Positions 40,326 through 55,170 of a DNA stretch of 64,000 nt are shown one piece after another. The notes below the pieces were generated by a model. It had not been told where the DNA came from. It searched no databases and saw only the letters and a program-made list of their open reading frames with translations. Positions within the stretch are counted from its first letter, which is position 1. The number at the start of each line of letters is the position of its first letter. The DNA is from Melampsora larici-populina 98AG31 (Eukaryota; Basidiomycota; Pucciniomycetes; Pucciniales; Melampsoraceae). The position numbers were made by a program, and so were the translations under genes. The stretch lies in assembly GCF_000204055.1 (NCBI RefSeq), contig NW_006768774.1:906134-970133 (forward strand). Direction: 5' to 3'.

Positions 40326-41521
40326 GATGGTGTAGGATTTGATGTTGATGATGGATTGATGGATTGGTGGATTGGTGAAAGTTGAAGTGGCTGTGTTTAG
40401 TGTGAGAGTTGAAACATATCAACTTTTACTTCACTAAGACTGACACTGATACTTACTCTTTCATATCAATCGAGATATAGTTTACTTACCAAAACCGTAC
40501 AAATCATCAACACTATCACAGCAAAGAACACCAAAGAAGTCTTCTACACAATAATCTCAATCAGTCTACATTTGTTTGTTTAAAGAGTCAATAAAATCAA
40601 CAACTTACATTAAATCAACCTATCAATGTTTATTTTCTGAAAATTCATCTTGTCAATTATGTAAATTTCTTTGGTTATCAAACTTCTTTGACAAACAGAA
40701 TCTTCCTATGCGTGTACATATTTGGATTGAAGAACTTGGAATCTAATAGAAATTCTTAATCTCAACACGCGCCTAGCCCTAAACGCGCTGGCTAAAAAGG
40801 GCTTATTATAAGTTAAGCTTAAACATATCTCCATAGCTGTGAAAAGTGGTGATCATCATCAATTACAAGATCATTTATATGGTCTTGATGTGCTTGATAG
40901 TATACTTGGGAGATGTATAGAGCACATCTTTTCTAAAGTAAACTTCCATGCTATCTTTTCAAACATCATACACGAATATATGGTGAGGTGAACAATTTTT
41001 CATATGTCTTATTTGAATTATATGGCATATTTCCTAGTATTTTATTAATTAAGGAAGAACCTGAGTTGATTTTGATCTTGAAAAGTGTCCAAAAACCTGA
41101 AAGGTTTTCAACATCATACACCTTAATGTAATCAAGTAAAGAAGTAATATTTTTTAACTCTTTAAAAAAACAATCAAAACTTCACAAAATCAAACAACTT
41201 TTTTTGCATTACTTTTCACAAATTCATTTAAGCTCAAGAAAATTCATGTATCATTTAAGCTTCAGACTACAACTAGGTATATTTTCTTTTGAAGAAAAAC
41301 TTGGACGTATAAAAGGAAACAAGAGAATTCATTTATAATAGAATCAAAACACACACATAGACACACGTTAACAAATTAGTAGAAGATTTCAGTTCGGAAA
41401 AGTAAGGTCATAGGTATATAAGTTCATATAAAGATTTCACTTTGATTCTATAAAACTTCAGTTTATAAGAAAAGTATAACGTATTAACAAAACAAAAACA
41501 CATACATACGTCAGATATTCG
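40326..41521. other. AT-rich intergenic region
   Basis: Lies between the start of the acyltransferase gene and the end of the glucoamylase gene. No coding signal; promoter of the former and 3' end of the latter are expected here. Confidence 0.5.
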
Positions 41522-44917
<3,396 letters not shown>

Positions 44918-46759
44918 CGTTACGATCAAGGTTTCTGAATGACTGAGTAATGCACACTTGACGGATCGGCTCGTGAATTTTATGATAGAGAATGCTCAAG
45001 AGGATAGATGATGGCTAAAGTGAATTCAGTTTTTGATGGGGACTTTGCTATCAGTAATAGTGTGAGCAAAATGATTTCAAGATGTGAAAGCAACAAAACC
45101 AATCATTCAACTTGCTGATGAACTTTTCTCTCCGGTAAAGGAGAGATAGAATACATCCTCAAAAGGGAATATGTAAAAGTGTCAGCCTTTCTATGTTGTA
45201 GTAGGCACAAACCAAGCTGAGGATGCACCCAGCAAACTTCAATTGATTCTGACGAAAAAAACACTCCTTATCATTGGGGATCAAAGTAGATGTCTGTTTA
45301 TTCTTTCCGATTCACCCACTTAAAATTCAAAAAATCAGTATACATACCGGAGCAATATAAGTGATGTGAATACATAGATTCCTGTGCTCCATGGGACTTG
45401 CTCTGTGAGCTCACTTGTGCTCCTATTCATATCAGGATATCAAAAGCTCTGGAGATGGGACGACTACGTAAGCAGCGACTGATAACCCCCAACGTGCAAA
45501 ACGATGATAGAGGTGGAGTGAGTAGAATCAGTTACTTTCTTCCTTGACCAGGTATAAGGATCTCAAAGTGGTGGAAGATCTCAAATGATCATCGGACCGC
45601 AATCTATACACTCTGGATGCTGGTGCCATTGATATCACTTAAGGGGCTATGTAGAAGGGAACTTCAAGATGTAGGAATCTTTTTCGTATTCGATTTTCAT
45701 CACTTTGCTATTCAACAAGATGTCTTTACCAATCAATCTCATCGGTCTGATCTGGATAGAAATCCGTTCACTTTGTTACCTTGCTTTCTGCGTCATATGC
45801 TGTGGTGGATTGTTTTATACATGTCAGCTGCGGAAGCGCGGATTTTTATCCTTCATATTTCTCGTTTGACTCCTATGTTATGAGGGCGCGGAAGCGGCCG
45901 CATGGGGCCTTCTGTTCGACAGCCAGCCATATGATGTTGTGGTAAGTTTGTTGACTTCAGCAGGTTCCGTTTGTTTTTGTAATGCCGCAGAATGAAGATG
46001 TTTTTTTCTCTTAATGCCAGGCGGGCTGGAAAATGGAAAAATGAATTCAATGGATCCAATTCTTCATTGGATTTCTTTCTGGGTTAGGACCTAGAAAACT
46101 GTTCTCTGTGATGGGTTTCTATAGACGGTCCTTCCAAATAGAAAAAGGGATACCTCTTTGACTCTGTGAATGCTGAATATCAGTAGAGCGGATTCTCTTC
46201 CACGACTTCTCTCAAGCCTCAACTGATAGGTGATAAATCAGGTGGGAAGACACTACATATATACAAGATTTTTTTTGCCAATGGCTTTTGATGGGAGGTC
46301 GAGGTTGCATAGGAGCAGCCAGTCAAGGTCATCACTCACTCAAGGTAGGTTTAAGCTTTGAGAATTTGATTGTTTTGTGGTTATGACGATCATTTGCTAC
46401 TCTTGCTCTGCCGTACTTGCGATACCCCAGCTTACACAAAATACCTAATACATACACCAGTGATAAGGGTTCTCACTAAATCATCAAGAGCAAAGGCGGG
46501 TGATCTCGTTGGTGATATACATTACAATTCTCGCCTGCGTGAAACCTTATGAAGCTTTTCGATGAACTTTGAAAGAAGTTATATGCTACCAGCGCAACCG
46601 ACCAAAAATATTGGCGTTTGAAAGCGCAGATTGATAATAAGTTACGATAATGCATACTCGTATTCTTCGGTATTTTGAGTGATCCATAAGATGATAGTAC
46701 TATATACAGATCAAAATCCAATCAAATAAAATATCGTCAGTCTGGTCTCAAAATCGTCT
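44918..46759. other. Intergenic region, promoter of glucoamylase expected
   Basis: No gene supported. The short frames near 45617-45883 and 46476-46721 lack motifs or splice support. Confidence 0.5.
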
Positions 46760-47675
46760 TCAATCTGAAACGTACCACAACATGATCGCCAGATTTTGCA
46801 GCACGTTGGCCACCCCCCAGTACGTGAAATTCTCAGGGCCCCAATCGGGTATCACATATTTCAAAACAAGCACTGACTAAGATCGGACAATGAGTGCGGT
46901 CGCAGGCACATCAAAGATCAGCTCATTAACGGCAAACTGGATGAGGTGATGCTCACGATACTTCCGGCCAAACCACCAGCCAACAGTGCAAATCCAACAA
47001 ACAACAGTAGTCTACCCTTCCAAACAACACTATCTTCTCCGGAAAAGGAGAACCCCTCTGAAGCTTCTGATAGTAGACGCTTCTTATCTATCAGATTCAC
47101 AATCGCCATGCCCAAGGAGGAGCATAGCCCTGGAATCCTAGAAATCATGGATTATCTCGTCAAGTCAGTCAACCCCATGATAAATACGGAATGATCTTTA
47201 GGCTATGGATAAATTAGCGTACCAATCAGAGAATCGCACATGAACAGGGACAGGATCGAAGGGCGCGGCTGGAGACGGCTTCATCGTTGCGGATAACATA
47301 CAGGCATCGATAAAAATCCACCCTATGACACGCGTAAGAAGCCGGTTTTAGTTTCTTCGTAATGAAAAAGCAAATGTCCTAGTCGATGAGCAGACAATAG
47401 CCAGCTTTTGTGCACCGTCAAGGGTTTTGAAGTCGTGTGTAGATTGTTGACATCTTTGGATCAACAAGAGCGTCACACTTACAGCCAGCTGCAAACAATG
47501 CGCCACTAACGTGAACGCCAGTCTTCCTTCCCGTAGATCCCAGGTCGATCTTGGGCAGACTGATTAAACAAAGCCTTGAGGGGTCATACGCCCGACGTGG
47601 TAGACTTATAGGTCCATTCGGCATCGCTCGAAGGTGGGAAAGTACCGCTCGTTTTAAGCTTTGATGAAAGTTCAA
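46760..47675 (-). CDS. Vps68/TMEM50-type (UPF0220) membrane protein
   Basis: Small four-helix membrane protein. In yeast Vps68 acts in endosome-to-vacuole sorting with Vps55. Four exons (from 47675 or 47624, to 47483; 47322-47223; 47137-46957; 46876-46760) join in frame. They read GRKTGVHVSGALFAAGWWIF, IDACMLSATMKPSP, VPVHVRFSDWIPGLCSSLG, MAIVNLIDKKRL and WKGRLLLFVGFALLAGGLAG, then YWGVANVLQNLAIMLWYVSD at the end. The pattern of hydrophobic segments and the WIPG..S.LGM..VN..DK motif are typical. The start is uncertain between Met at 47675 and Met at 47624; the shorter form fits family length better. Confidence 0.88.
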
Positions 47676-47915
47676 TTGAAATGGTGGTGACTGAAACCTT
47701 CAAGTTTGTGTTGTAAAATGAGAATTGAGGATGACGATGAGTGAGTCCAAGTTGCGTTGTAGCTGTGAGCCTGTGTCGAACGGTAGCAGCCTGGCAGGGC
47801 TATGTACTTAGCTAGCCTGTATACCACTGATGATACATGTTTTATCCTTTTATCCACTTTGACATCCAGATATGTATGTACATACATAGACACATACCAA
47901 CTATGTAATACATAC

Positions 47916-48322
47916 TAGGGCTGCAACCCGGACCCGGCCCCGCACGGCCGACTCTGCCCGAGCAATCTCAGAGCGCTCACAGTACGCGCCCCGGGGCCGC
48001 CAAGCCTAGCGTGCTGATGATCACAAGCGCGCCCTGAGGGTGCTTCGGGCGGGTCGGGCGGGTCGGGCACCGGGGCTGCTGGTCATTTTCCTTCAAAAAA
48101 TCCCATGGTAAGTCACTCTTACAGTTTTGTCAAATGAAATAATGACTCTCTGAGTGGTTTTTGTGGCTAAAAACAGCCCCTGGCCCTGCCTGGCCCCGAG
48201 GCGTCAGACTCAGGGCGTGCCCTGCCTGGCCCTGATCCATTTTGGAAGGCCTTCGGGCTTCTCTGAGGCCGGGCGGCGCTCCGGGGCCGGCCCTGAACTT
48301 TCAGGGCCGGGTTGCAGCCCTA
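47916..48322. mobile_element. hAT-type MITE, TIR TAGGGCTGCAACCCGG, 8-bp TSD
   Basis: The termini TAGGGCTGCAACCCGG match inverted at both ends. They are flanked by a perfect 8-bp duplication ATACATAC (47908-47915 and 48323-48330). The 407-bp body is strongly GC-rich in an AT-rich region. It starts with the same TAGGGCTG as the element at 2563 and has similar GGCC-rich text inside, so they are probably one family. It lies about 240 bp upstream of the Vps68-like start. Confidence 0.92.
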
Positions 48323-51300
48323 ATACATACCAAGAGTCAAGACAGACCAAGCCTCGTAGAATGGCGCACCAGGGCGCACCACATTGAATAATCAGGGATG
48401 CAGGTGTGACTCAAACCACTTTACTTCAGAACCAATGAAGTCATTGGAATACTACAAGTGCTAGGTTCTAGAAAAAAGTAAGGCACACAACTTTCATTTT
48501 TGGGCAAGGGCAAGTTGAAAATGTAAAAAAAAGTTTTGTAAGGCAGCTGCCGCATGGTAACCCGATGACACCCACCAATCCTCCTGTACTCGATAAGGAT
48601 CTCATCAATTCTTTTAAAATTTTCAGTGTTGTCGTTGATCACATTGATCATATTTAAAAAAGAGATAAATTTTGATTTAGTAGATTAAAACAAAAATTTG
48701 TGATCACAAACAGAGAACGCCAAGAGAATCAGCATTTTGGATGTTTCTCTTTTCGAAGTTCTGGCATTGATTTATGATGATGAATGAACAACAATCAGAT
48801 TGAAGCTACAAGTCTTTGAAATCGATAGATGTAATTGTCTATTTTTATTTCATGATACCACTCACATTATGATGTTCCTTTCTTTTGATTCTTTGCTGAA
48901 TTTACAAAGAAATAACAGTAAAGACGAGCCAGAGAGAAAAATCAACACAAGAAAATCATAAAATTCACTACATTTGAATAAAAATCAATATGTTCCAAGT
49001 TACCTTAAGATTTATCATTTTATCGTCCTAATGCCATTAAAGCCGCAATGAATCTCAGACTTGTTTCTTCTTTGAAAATTTTAAAAGATCAAGATAGACA
49101 AAGGAACTTGGATCAAAGGGGATTGAGGAATTGGCAAACGTTTGATATGGTGGGCTTTATTGTGGCGCCACGGTAAGGCCCTGGCTAGAAAGGGCCTTAC
49201 CGTGGCAGGCCACGCCGGGTGTAGGCCATGGCCCTGGCCATGCCCTAGGCCACGAAAAAGACTCCGGGTGTGAGCGTGACTCAAACCTGACCCGGTTTCA
49301 AAAGCCCTGTTGACCCAGTTGAATTTGTGGCTGGGAGCTGTCAACAAATGTCAACTTGATACACAAATCTACAGCAAAAAGGTTAACTGGGTGAACTGGT
49401 TTTTTCTACTGGGTCAGTTTTGAGAGGCTATTGACTTGACAATGGCAAAAAAGAAAATATCCAAACTAAACTGTCAAGATTTTGAATGTAAAGATATCTA
49501 AAAGTTCATAGTTGGTTGATTTGGCTCATCAGATCTATAGAGCAAAGATTCTCATCAATCAAGTCAGGTGGTAATATGAACCTTAAAAAAGATTTACTTC
49601 TCATAGAAGGTGAAGTGAGTATTGAGCCGAGTATATGAACTGGAGCCAGGGATATCTTAAGCTGTGAAAAGCAAAACTCCTCTATAAATCCAATGACATT
49701 GGATTTCTCTTGTGTGGCACATCAGATTCATGAGTCATCTCTGGTTCTTTTGATCCCATTCCAGCTTTTCAAGTGAGTGATTGGGGTGACTTTGGTATAA
49801 TACAGGATAAGGTAATATAGAAGCAGCAGTAGTTCTACTAAGAAATTCTTTTTTATTGCATGTGTGCTTGAAGACTCTTGTTCTGGAAATTAAATCCCAG
49901 TTTCCAAATAGGATTGAAGAAGTTTTGTTCAATGTAGATTGAGTTAAAACAGAACAGTGATCATAGAGTTTGACAAATGAATTGTACTGAGATTGAATTG
50001 TTATTTTAAGAATCTAAAGCACATGGTAATCTGGAGATAGATGAAGTCAAATAAATAGATGGAGTGAAATATGTAGATTGAGTAAAAAATTGATGTGAAG
50101 CTTATTTGCGTAGAAACAGATGATTTAGATGACCAAGTTGTTGTTGATGGAGTATAGGCTCAGTTTCTCAAAGTTGATGAGCTCACCAAGCTTGTGCATT
50201 TTAGTGTTGAGTGATTTGTTGAAATGCAAAGTTTCTAGATTTCATTCTGTTCAATTTCTTTATTGGCTGCTTTGAGATTGAAGTCAAGAAAGTTCAAATG
50301 AGCAATTGGTGCAAACTCAGTTGAGAAAGAAGCAAAAGTTGCTTCATGAATAGCTCAAGAACTACAATTAAGACTCATTTCAAAGTCAATCACAACATAC
50401 AGTAACTAAAACAGATATTTTGATAAGCGGGCACAAAAAGGAAATCATATTAGTAAAGATGAATGATGTTAAGGAGCACAGGAGGTAATTTAGATTAAGT
50501 CGGAAATCCTTACAAACAGAGAGGTAACTAAGCTAGTATTGATAAGTGCATGGAAAAAGCTGTCCAACATCAAAATCAAAAGCTTGATGATGATGATGAC
50601 TCTAGCCTGCTAAGTGAAATAAAAGCAAATAAGATGAGGATCAATTGGTTGAGATGACTCGAGCTTTTAGGAGGCTGAGATCGATTTGAATACAATCGGA
50701 ATTGGACCAAGATCAAAACAACACTCACCTAAATGACACAGGAGCAGTCAGTTTAAAGATAACTTGGAAGGTGAATGTCCACATGCAGTTATACCTCAAG
50801 GTGTGATTATTGATTCTGAACAGTTTGACTCGAACTTTTGATAGTGATAGCCAAATTAGTCGACTGTTGTATTCTCTTGATAAGTGACCAAAGACAATGT
50901 AATCAACCGCGTTTGCTCCTGCCAAAAGATACAATTCCTGAGATTGAAATCGTGATGATCGAGGTCAAGATGAAGCTGTGTCATTGATGGGAGCAGGGAT
51001 AAAAAAATACTTTCTTACTATCCTCAACAGTGTCTTTGAAGCGATCCAAATTGAGATTGGTAATCTCAGCGCGTCTCTTCTTTCATGCGCTTATGACTTT
51101 CTTTGATTACTTCATCTTGTGGTTATGTAAGATTGTAATGATGTCATCGTATTAGAGTTCTATAAGAGTAAATCGTTGTTCTTTGTGTTAACTCTTTTTC
51201 TCTTATCGAACTTACTAGGCAATTGGCGCCCAGCCGCCACACAGGCATGGGCACGTTTCGAATCATGAAACAGAGTAATGCACGTCCTTAATTGTGTGAG

Positions 51301-51700
51301 CATGCCCCGAATCATTTTTGGGCATGAAGTGTTAGCAACCGAGGCGTTGGCCGGGTGTCGGCAAGGGACCTTGCTCATCATCGTCGTGAAGGGTTCATTA
51401 CGTAGGCTACTTAGGCAATGAACATGTAGATGAACCACAATTGCTCAACAGAGTTATTGAACCCCTCTGCTACTCCTCGCCCCGTGCCACCGACCATCGT
51501 CGCAAAGGGTGCCAAGTCAATGCTTCTACGTCTACAGTTCAGGCAATGATGGCTGCCGCAATGCCATGAGGACCCTTCACTTGATGTTTCAAGCTTCGTG
51601 CCACTGTCCTAGCATGACCGTGCATGTTATTATGAGCATATCCTATATATACGGGCAATGAACCAACACGGAATGTATACCCATCGCTTCTCATTATCAG
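48323..51700. other. Gene-poor stretch
   Basis: No gene can be supported. The text is AT-rich to about 50.9 kb and then becomes more balanced. The only striking structure is the hairpin at 49168-49205. Confidence 0.5.
49168..49205. repeat. Perfect 15-bp inverted repeat (hairpin)
   Basis: CCACGGTAAGGCCCT and its exact reverse complement are separated by eight bases. They lie in a short GC-rich island (49160-49290) that also has GGCCATGG/CCATGGCC-like words. It may be a MITE relic; no target duplication is clear. Confidence 0.7.
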
Positions 51701-51866
51701 ATATATCCTCTTGATCATCAATCAGTGTCACCGTGGCCCAATCCCTTTATTACTATAGCCAGTACATCGGAACACAACAACACTTCAATCATAGACACTA
51801 TAACGATGCCTAAAATTAACAATAACACTCCTCTCCCCTCCATTTTCAATGACTTACGATTTTTAG

Positions 51867-52908
51867 AGGTTTTGCATCGTCACTTTCTACATTGTCAGTG
51901 GCTTTATTTCCAAACTCTACCATCCAAAACGTTGCATTGACAAAGATTTTGTAGACACCGAACCCAGCAAATTGTTCATATTTGAAACAGGTGTGACGAC
52001 AAAGATGCACTTGTGGCAAAATTATGGCTTCCATATTCGAGAGTATGGTACTCCCCGGGCTTCATGTTTAGCGTTTGGATTGCAGCCGGCTCCCAAAGTG
52101 CGTGACCCCGACAGTAAGCTCCATCAACCTTTGCCTAATTTTTGCATAGATTCCGAACTGATTTTATTCTCCAGGATACATTGTAGCCGTTCTTAACCTA
52201 GACCCGCGGGAGCCACTACATGAATCAGTCTTTCAAGTTATGACTCATGTCGAAATTACGAAAGCTAGTGTCGATCGACATTATGATCCCCATGTGGAAT
52301 AATCGTCCAGTATCGCCACGCTCTTCAACGGCACAACTTGCATTAACTCAGGCCATAACTTCGCTGATTTCACCAAAGCTTTGTAGAGGCCGAGTGTCCC
52401 ATTTCCTTCATGCATGTAGGAATATAGGAGAGAAACGGTGTTCTGCCATACAAATGTTACTAAAAATGTTACTAAGCAGAGATAGCCGTATTGCAGTCTT
52501 TTGAACACTCCATTCGCAATGGAGATAACATGTTCTGGTGCACAGGAAGAGAATAAGAGACCCAAAGCTACTGTATCCTCACTCACCGGATGGCAGCCTC
52601 TCGATGCCAAACAGGAGAACAAGAACTGTACCTTGACACATTCTTTCACGTGTTTAGCCTCACCTTTTACCAAAGCATGCAATATTTCCACTGCTGAAAG
52701 TTACTTTCAGTTGCATTGCACATACCGTCAACTGTGAGAATGCCCAAACATGACCCACAGTTCCGCATTCGATACATTCTTTGACCTATCCACCTTCACG
52801 CTGCACATACATTACTCACATCGGTACTGGCACCGACGCAACATTTCCAACAAATCAATCGGAACAACATTCCAACTGATACTTGTTATGCAACCCGGAT
52901 TCGCAGTG
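51867..52908 (+). CDS. Possible spliced gene, relative of the flanking OB-like family
   Basis: Three plus-strand segments look coding. Exon-like 51867-52113 gives FISKLYHPKRCIDKDFVDTE and LWQNYGFHIREYGTPR. A GTAAGC...CAG intron leads to 52175-52302 (YIVAVLNLDPREPLHESVF), which ends in TAA. A separate open segment at about 52753-52908 reads SSAFDTFFDLSTFTLHIHYS then SIGTTFQLILVMQPG and stops at a GTGATC donor-like site. That last segment resembles the third exon of the gene at 53429-54146. I cannot join these into one gene with confidence, and the first exon is not identified. Confidence 0.35.
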
Positions 52909-53428
52909 ATCAGCATGACATGCTGAACAATTTTTTGCTTGCCACCCCCTCCACAACGATCATGACAGCCACGGCCGCGTAGTATTGGGTATTGTAAGAC
53001 ATTCCCCATCCCATGCCGCTAGCATCGTAAATACCAACGATACGCTGACTCAAATAGCCTCAATGCATATATGCGTCTTTGGCAATCATGAGCCCATGAA
53101 GACATCACACAAATTTCGAGAATCCCTAGATGCACTGTTCTTTTGCGGCATGTCTCAAAGCAACTACGTGTCATTACCGTTCTTGATTTGGCGATGATAT
53201 TAGTAGTCACTCCAATGGCAATAAACATGCATTCCGTACGTATTCATGGGGCCTATATAAGTGACCTGAATCCACCCGCAATATTCCACTACATTGTCCC
53301 CAAAGTTATACAAAGCAACATGACATATCCTCTAATCATCACCGCTACCTAATTACCTGTCATCAGCTCGGTTCGTGATTTGCACTCTCCAGGCCGATAC
53401 TATTGCGCTTACTTTAATTCTCTTTCAG

Positions 53429-54146
53429 CCCGTTCCTAGCAGTGACAAAGTCCTTGCATATCACACGTGCAAAACTCAGCTCGTCCTCGGCCATCGACAC
53501 GGACGTCTCATCACAGAAGTAGCTTTCACGAAGGCTCTCTGTACTTCGTGGAACAAACTCTGCTGCGGCAGGGCTTACACGATATCTGGACCCTTTGGCC
53601 AAGACCCTGTTACTAAACAAGCCTCCATCAAGCATACGCCAATGAGCCAAGTTGACATTGGCCCTTGGGTATACCCACACAGCCACCTCGCTGGCAAAGC
53701 TCGCCTCAGCGGGATCGGCAAGATCAAGTCCGTAATCTTCGAAGAGGGGTCACGCCCTGGTATGCCTTGGAATGCAGTAATCGTCGTAACCCACGACTTC
53801 TCTGATCCTTTGGTCAGTGGTTCTCTCTTTATTGGCCACCGGTTTGATTCTAAACCTTCGTCCGAGGCCTGCAGACACCCCAGCATCCCCCCATTCCATT
53901 CGACATGATATACCACTTTGGTCATTACACGCCACTCCCCTATTATTGGTCAGACTTGGCGCCTGGAGCTACTATCTGGATTGACGCCAGTCTCTTCGCC
54001 AAAGACGCGAAAACTTCATCATTCATTGCCCAGGTATGTAATTACCCCGTTTTCAATGAAGTCAGTCAAATAGGAAACCCACCTTGTGAATGATATTTTA
54101 GATCGAGAATTACCAGTACCTGTCCACATCGAATACGCCAGCCTGA
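53429..54146 (+). CDS. Unrecognised OB-like family protein, plus-strand member
   Basis: Three plus-strand exons can be joined in phase: 53429-53812 (128 codons), 53884-54033 (50 codons) and 54102-54146 (15 codons, ending TGA). Each boundary is GT-AG. The exon sizes and phases match exons 2 and 3 of the gene at 61529-62786 (129 and 51 codons, phase 0). Comparable positions share character: SVIFEEGSRPGMPWNAVIVV against TVVEEQHGGTPTTVVIV, and LAPGATIWIDASLFAKD against LGRELTITGFITDRD. Alternating hydrophobic residues suggest a beta-barrel, perhaps an OB fold. The first exon is uncertain; MAINMHS before a GTACGT donor near 53240 is one option. The long Ser/Gly tail of the other copy is absent. 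Function unknown. Confidence 0.55.
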
Positions 54147-55170
54147 ACCAGTAGTCAAACACTTCGATAGAAAGAATTCACGCTTTTCATATGTCAAATT
54201 CGCAGACGGTTTGATTCCTCATCTTACTCACATCGTCCTGATGCTTCCCGTCACAAGTAAACTAAAATTAATTATCGAAACCCTCAGACTCTTCATCTCA
54301 GATTATTTACTCTTATTTTGTCAGACCCTAACAAACATAAGATTTCGTAACTGTTTCATACATCCATTACTTGCAATTATAATACATGCACTTTAACCCC
54401 GTGACTCAACCAATGAATGCATCATAGCATCATTATGGTCATACTTTATCCTTGCACTGCGCGTCTTAATGACCACGCCCAGAATCACGCCCCTCATAGT
54501 TCTTCAATCCTTAGTGACATTCCAAACCAAGACTTCGCATTCGTTTTTTTTGGCCCAGACCCAATATTTCCTGGTCAATCCAAACCAATCCCCCTCGGCA
54601 TCATCATCTCGCTTTCTTTCGAATATTGTTACGTATATTCAATTCATGGCTTAAATATAGAGCCGAGGTTTACTGACCGTTTTCTCAGAGAAACAGTCAG
54701 TAGACATTCCTGATAATGTAACACTTTGGATCTACTGCAGTCCCATCCTGGGAATGGAGGCACTTTTGATACGCGCGACGCTTTGACTCAACGGCGTCAT
54801 CATGTATAAAGATGTCGTCACACAAAGTTGCGTTGCCCGGTGAGGTCCTGGGATGACTATAATTCACTTCGTAATTGAACTCAACTTACTAACTACAATA
54901 GTACATTTATTTACAATCAGCTCATAAATTGTCCCTTTTCCGCATACAGTAGAAAGTTATACCAATACAAGAGAAAATTACTTTGTTGATTCATATAAAG
55001 TATCACATGCATCTGTTATTAACACGCATCACGTCAAGACAATACACGTCTTGCAACAATCGAAAAAAGACTTTATCATCAATCAAAATCCTTATGCTTT
55101 GGGAACCACATCGATGTCAGTTCATATTCAGCACGCAGTGGGATGACATTACGTAGAGCGAAATCCTCAG

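Noticed and set aside
46476..46721. Extra C-terminal exon for the Vps68-like gene
   Set aside because: Reading straight through the last exon gives a natural end (LAIMLWYVSD, stop at 46760); the frame further on has no family resemblance.
52281..52691. 136-codon minus-strand open frame with Cys-rich hydrophobic text
   Set aside because: No motif or splice support, and plus-strand text in the same interval looks as plausible; neither could be chosen.
55035..55053. Hairpin CAAGAC...GTCTTG as the Helitron 3' end
   Set aside because: No CTRR follows at the proper distance on the minus strand.
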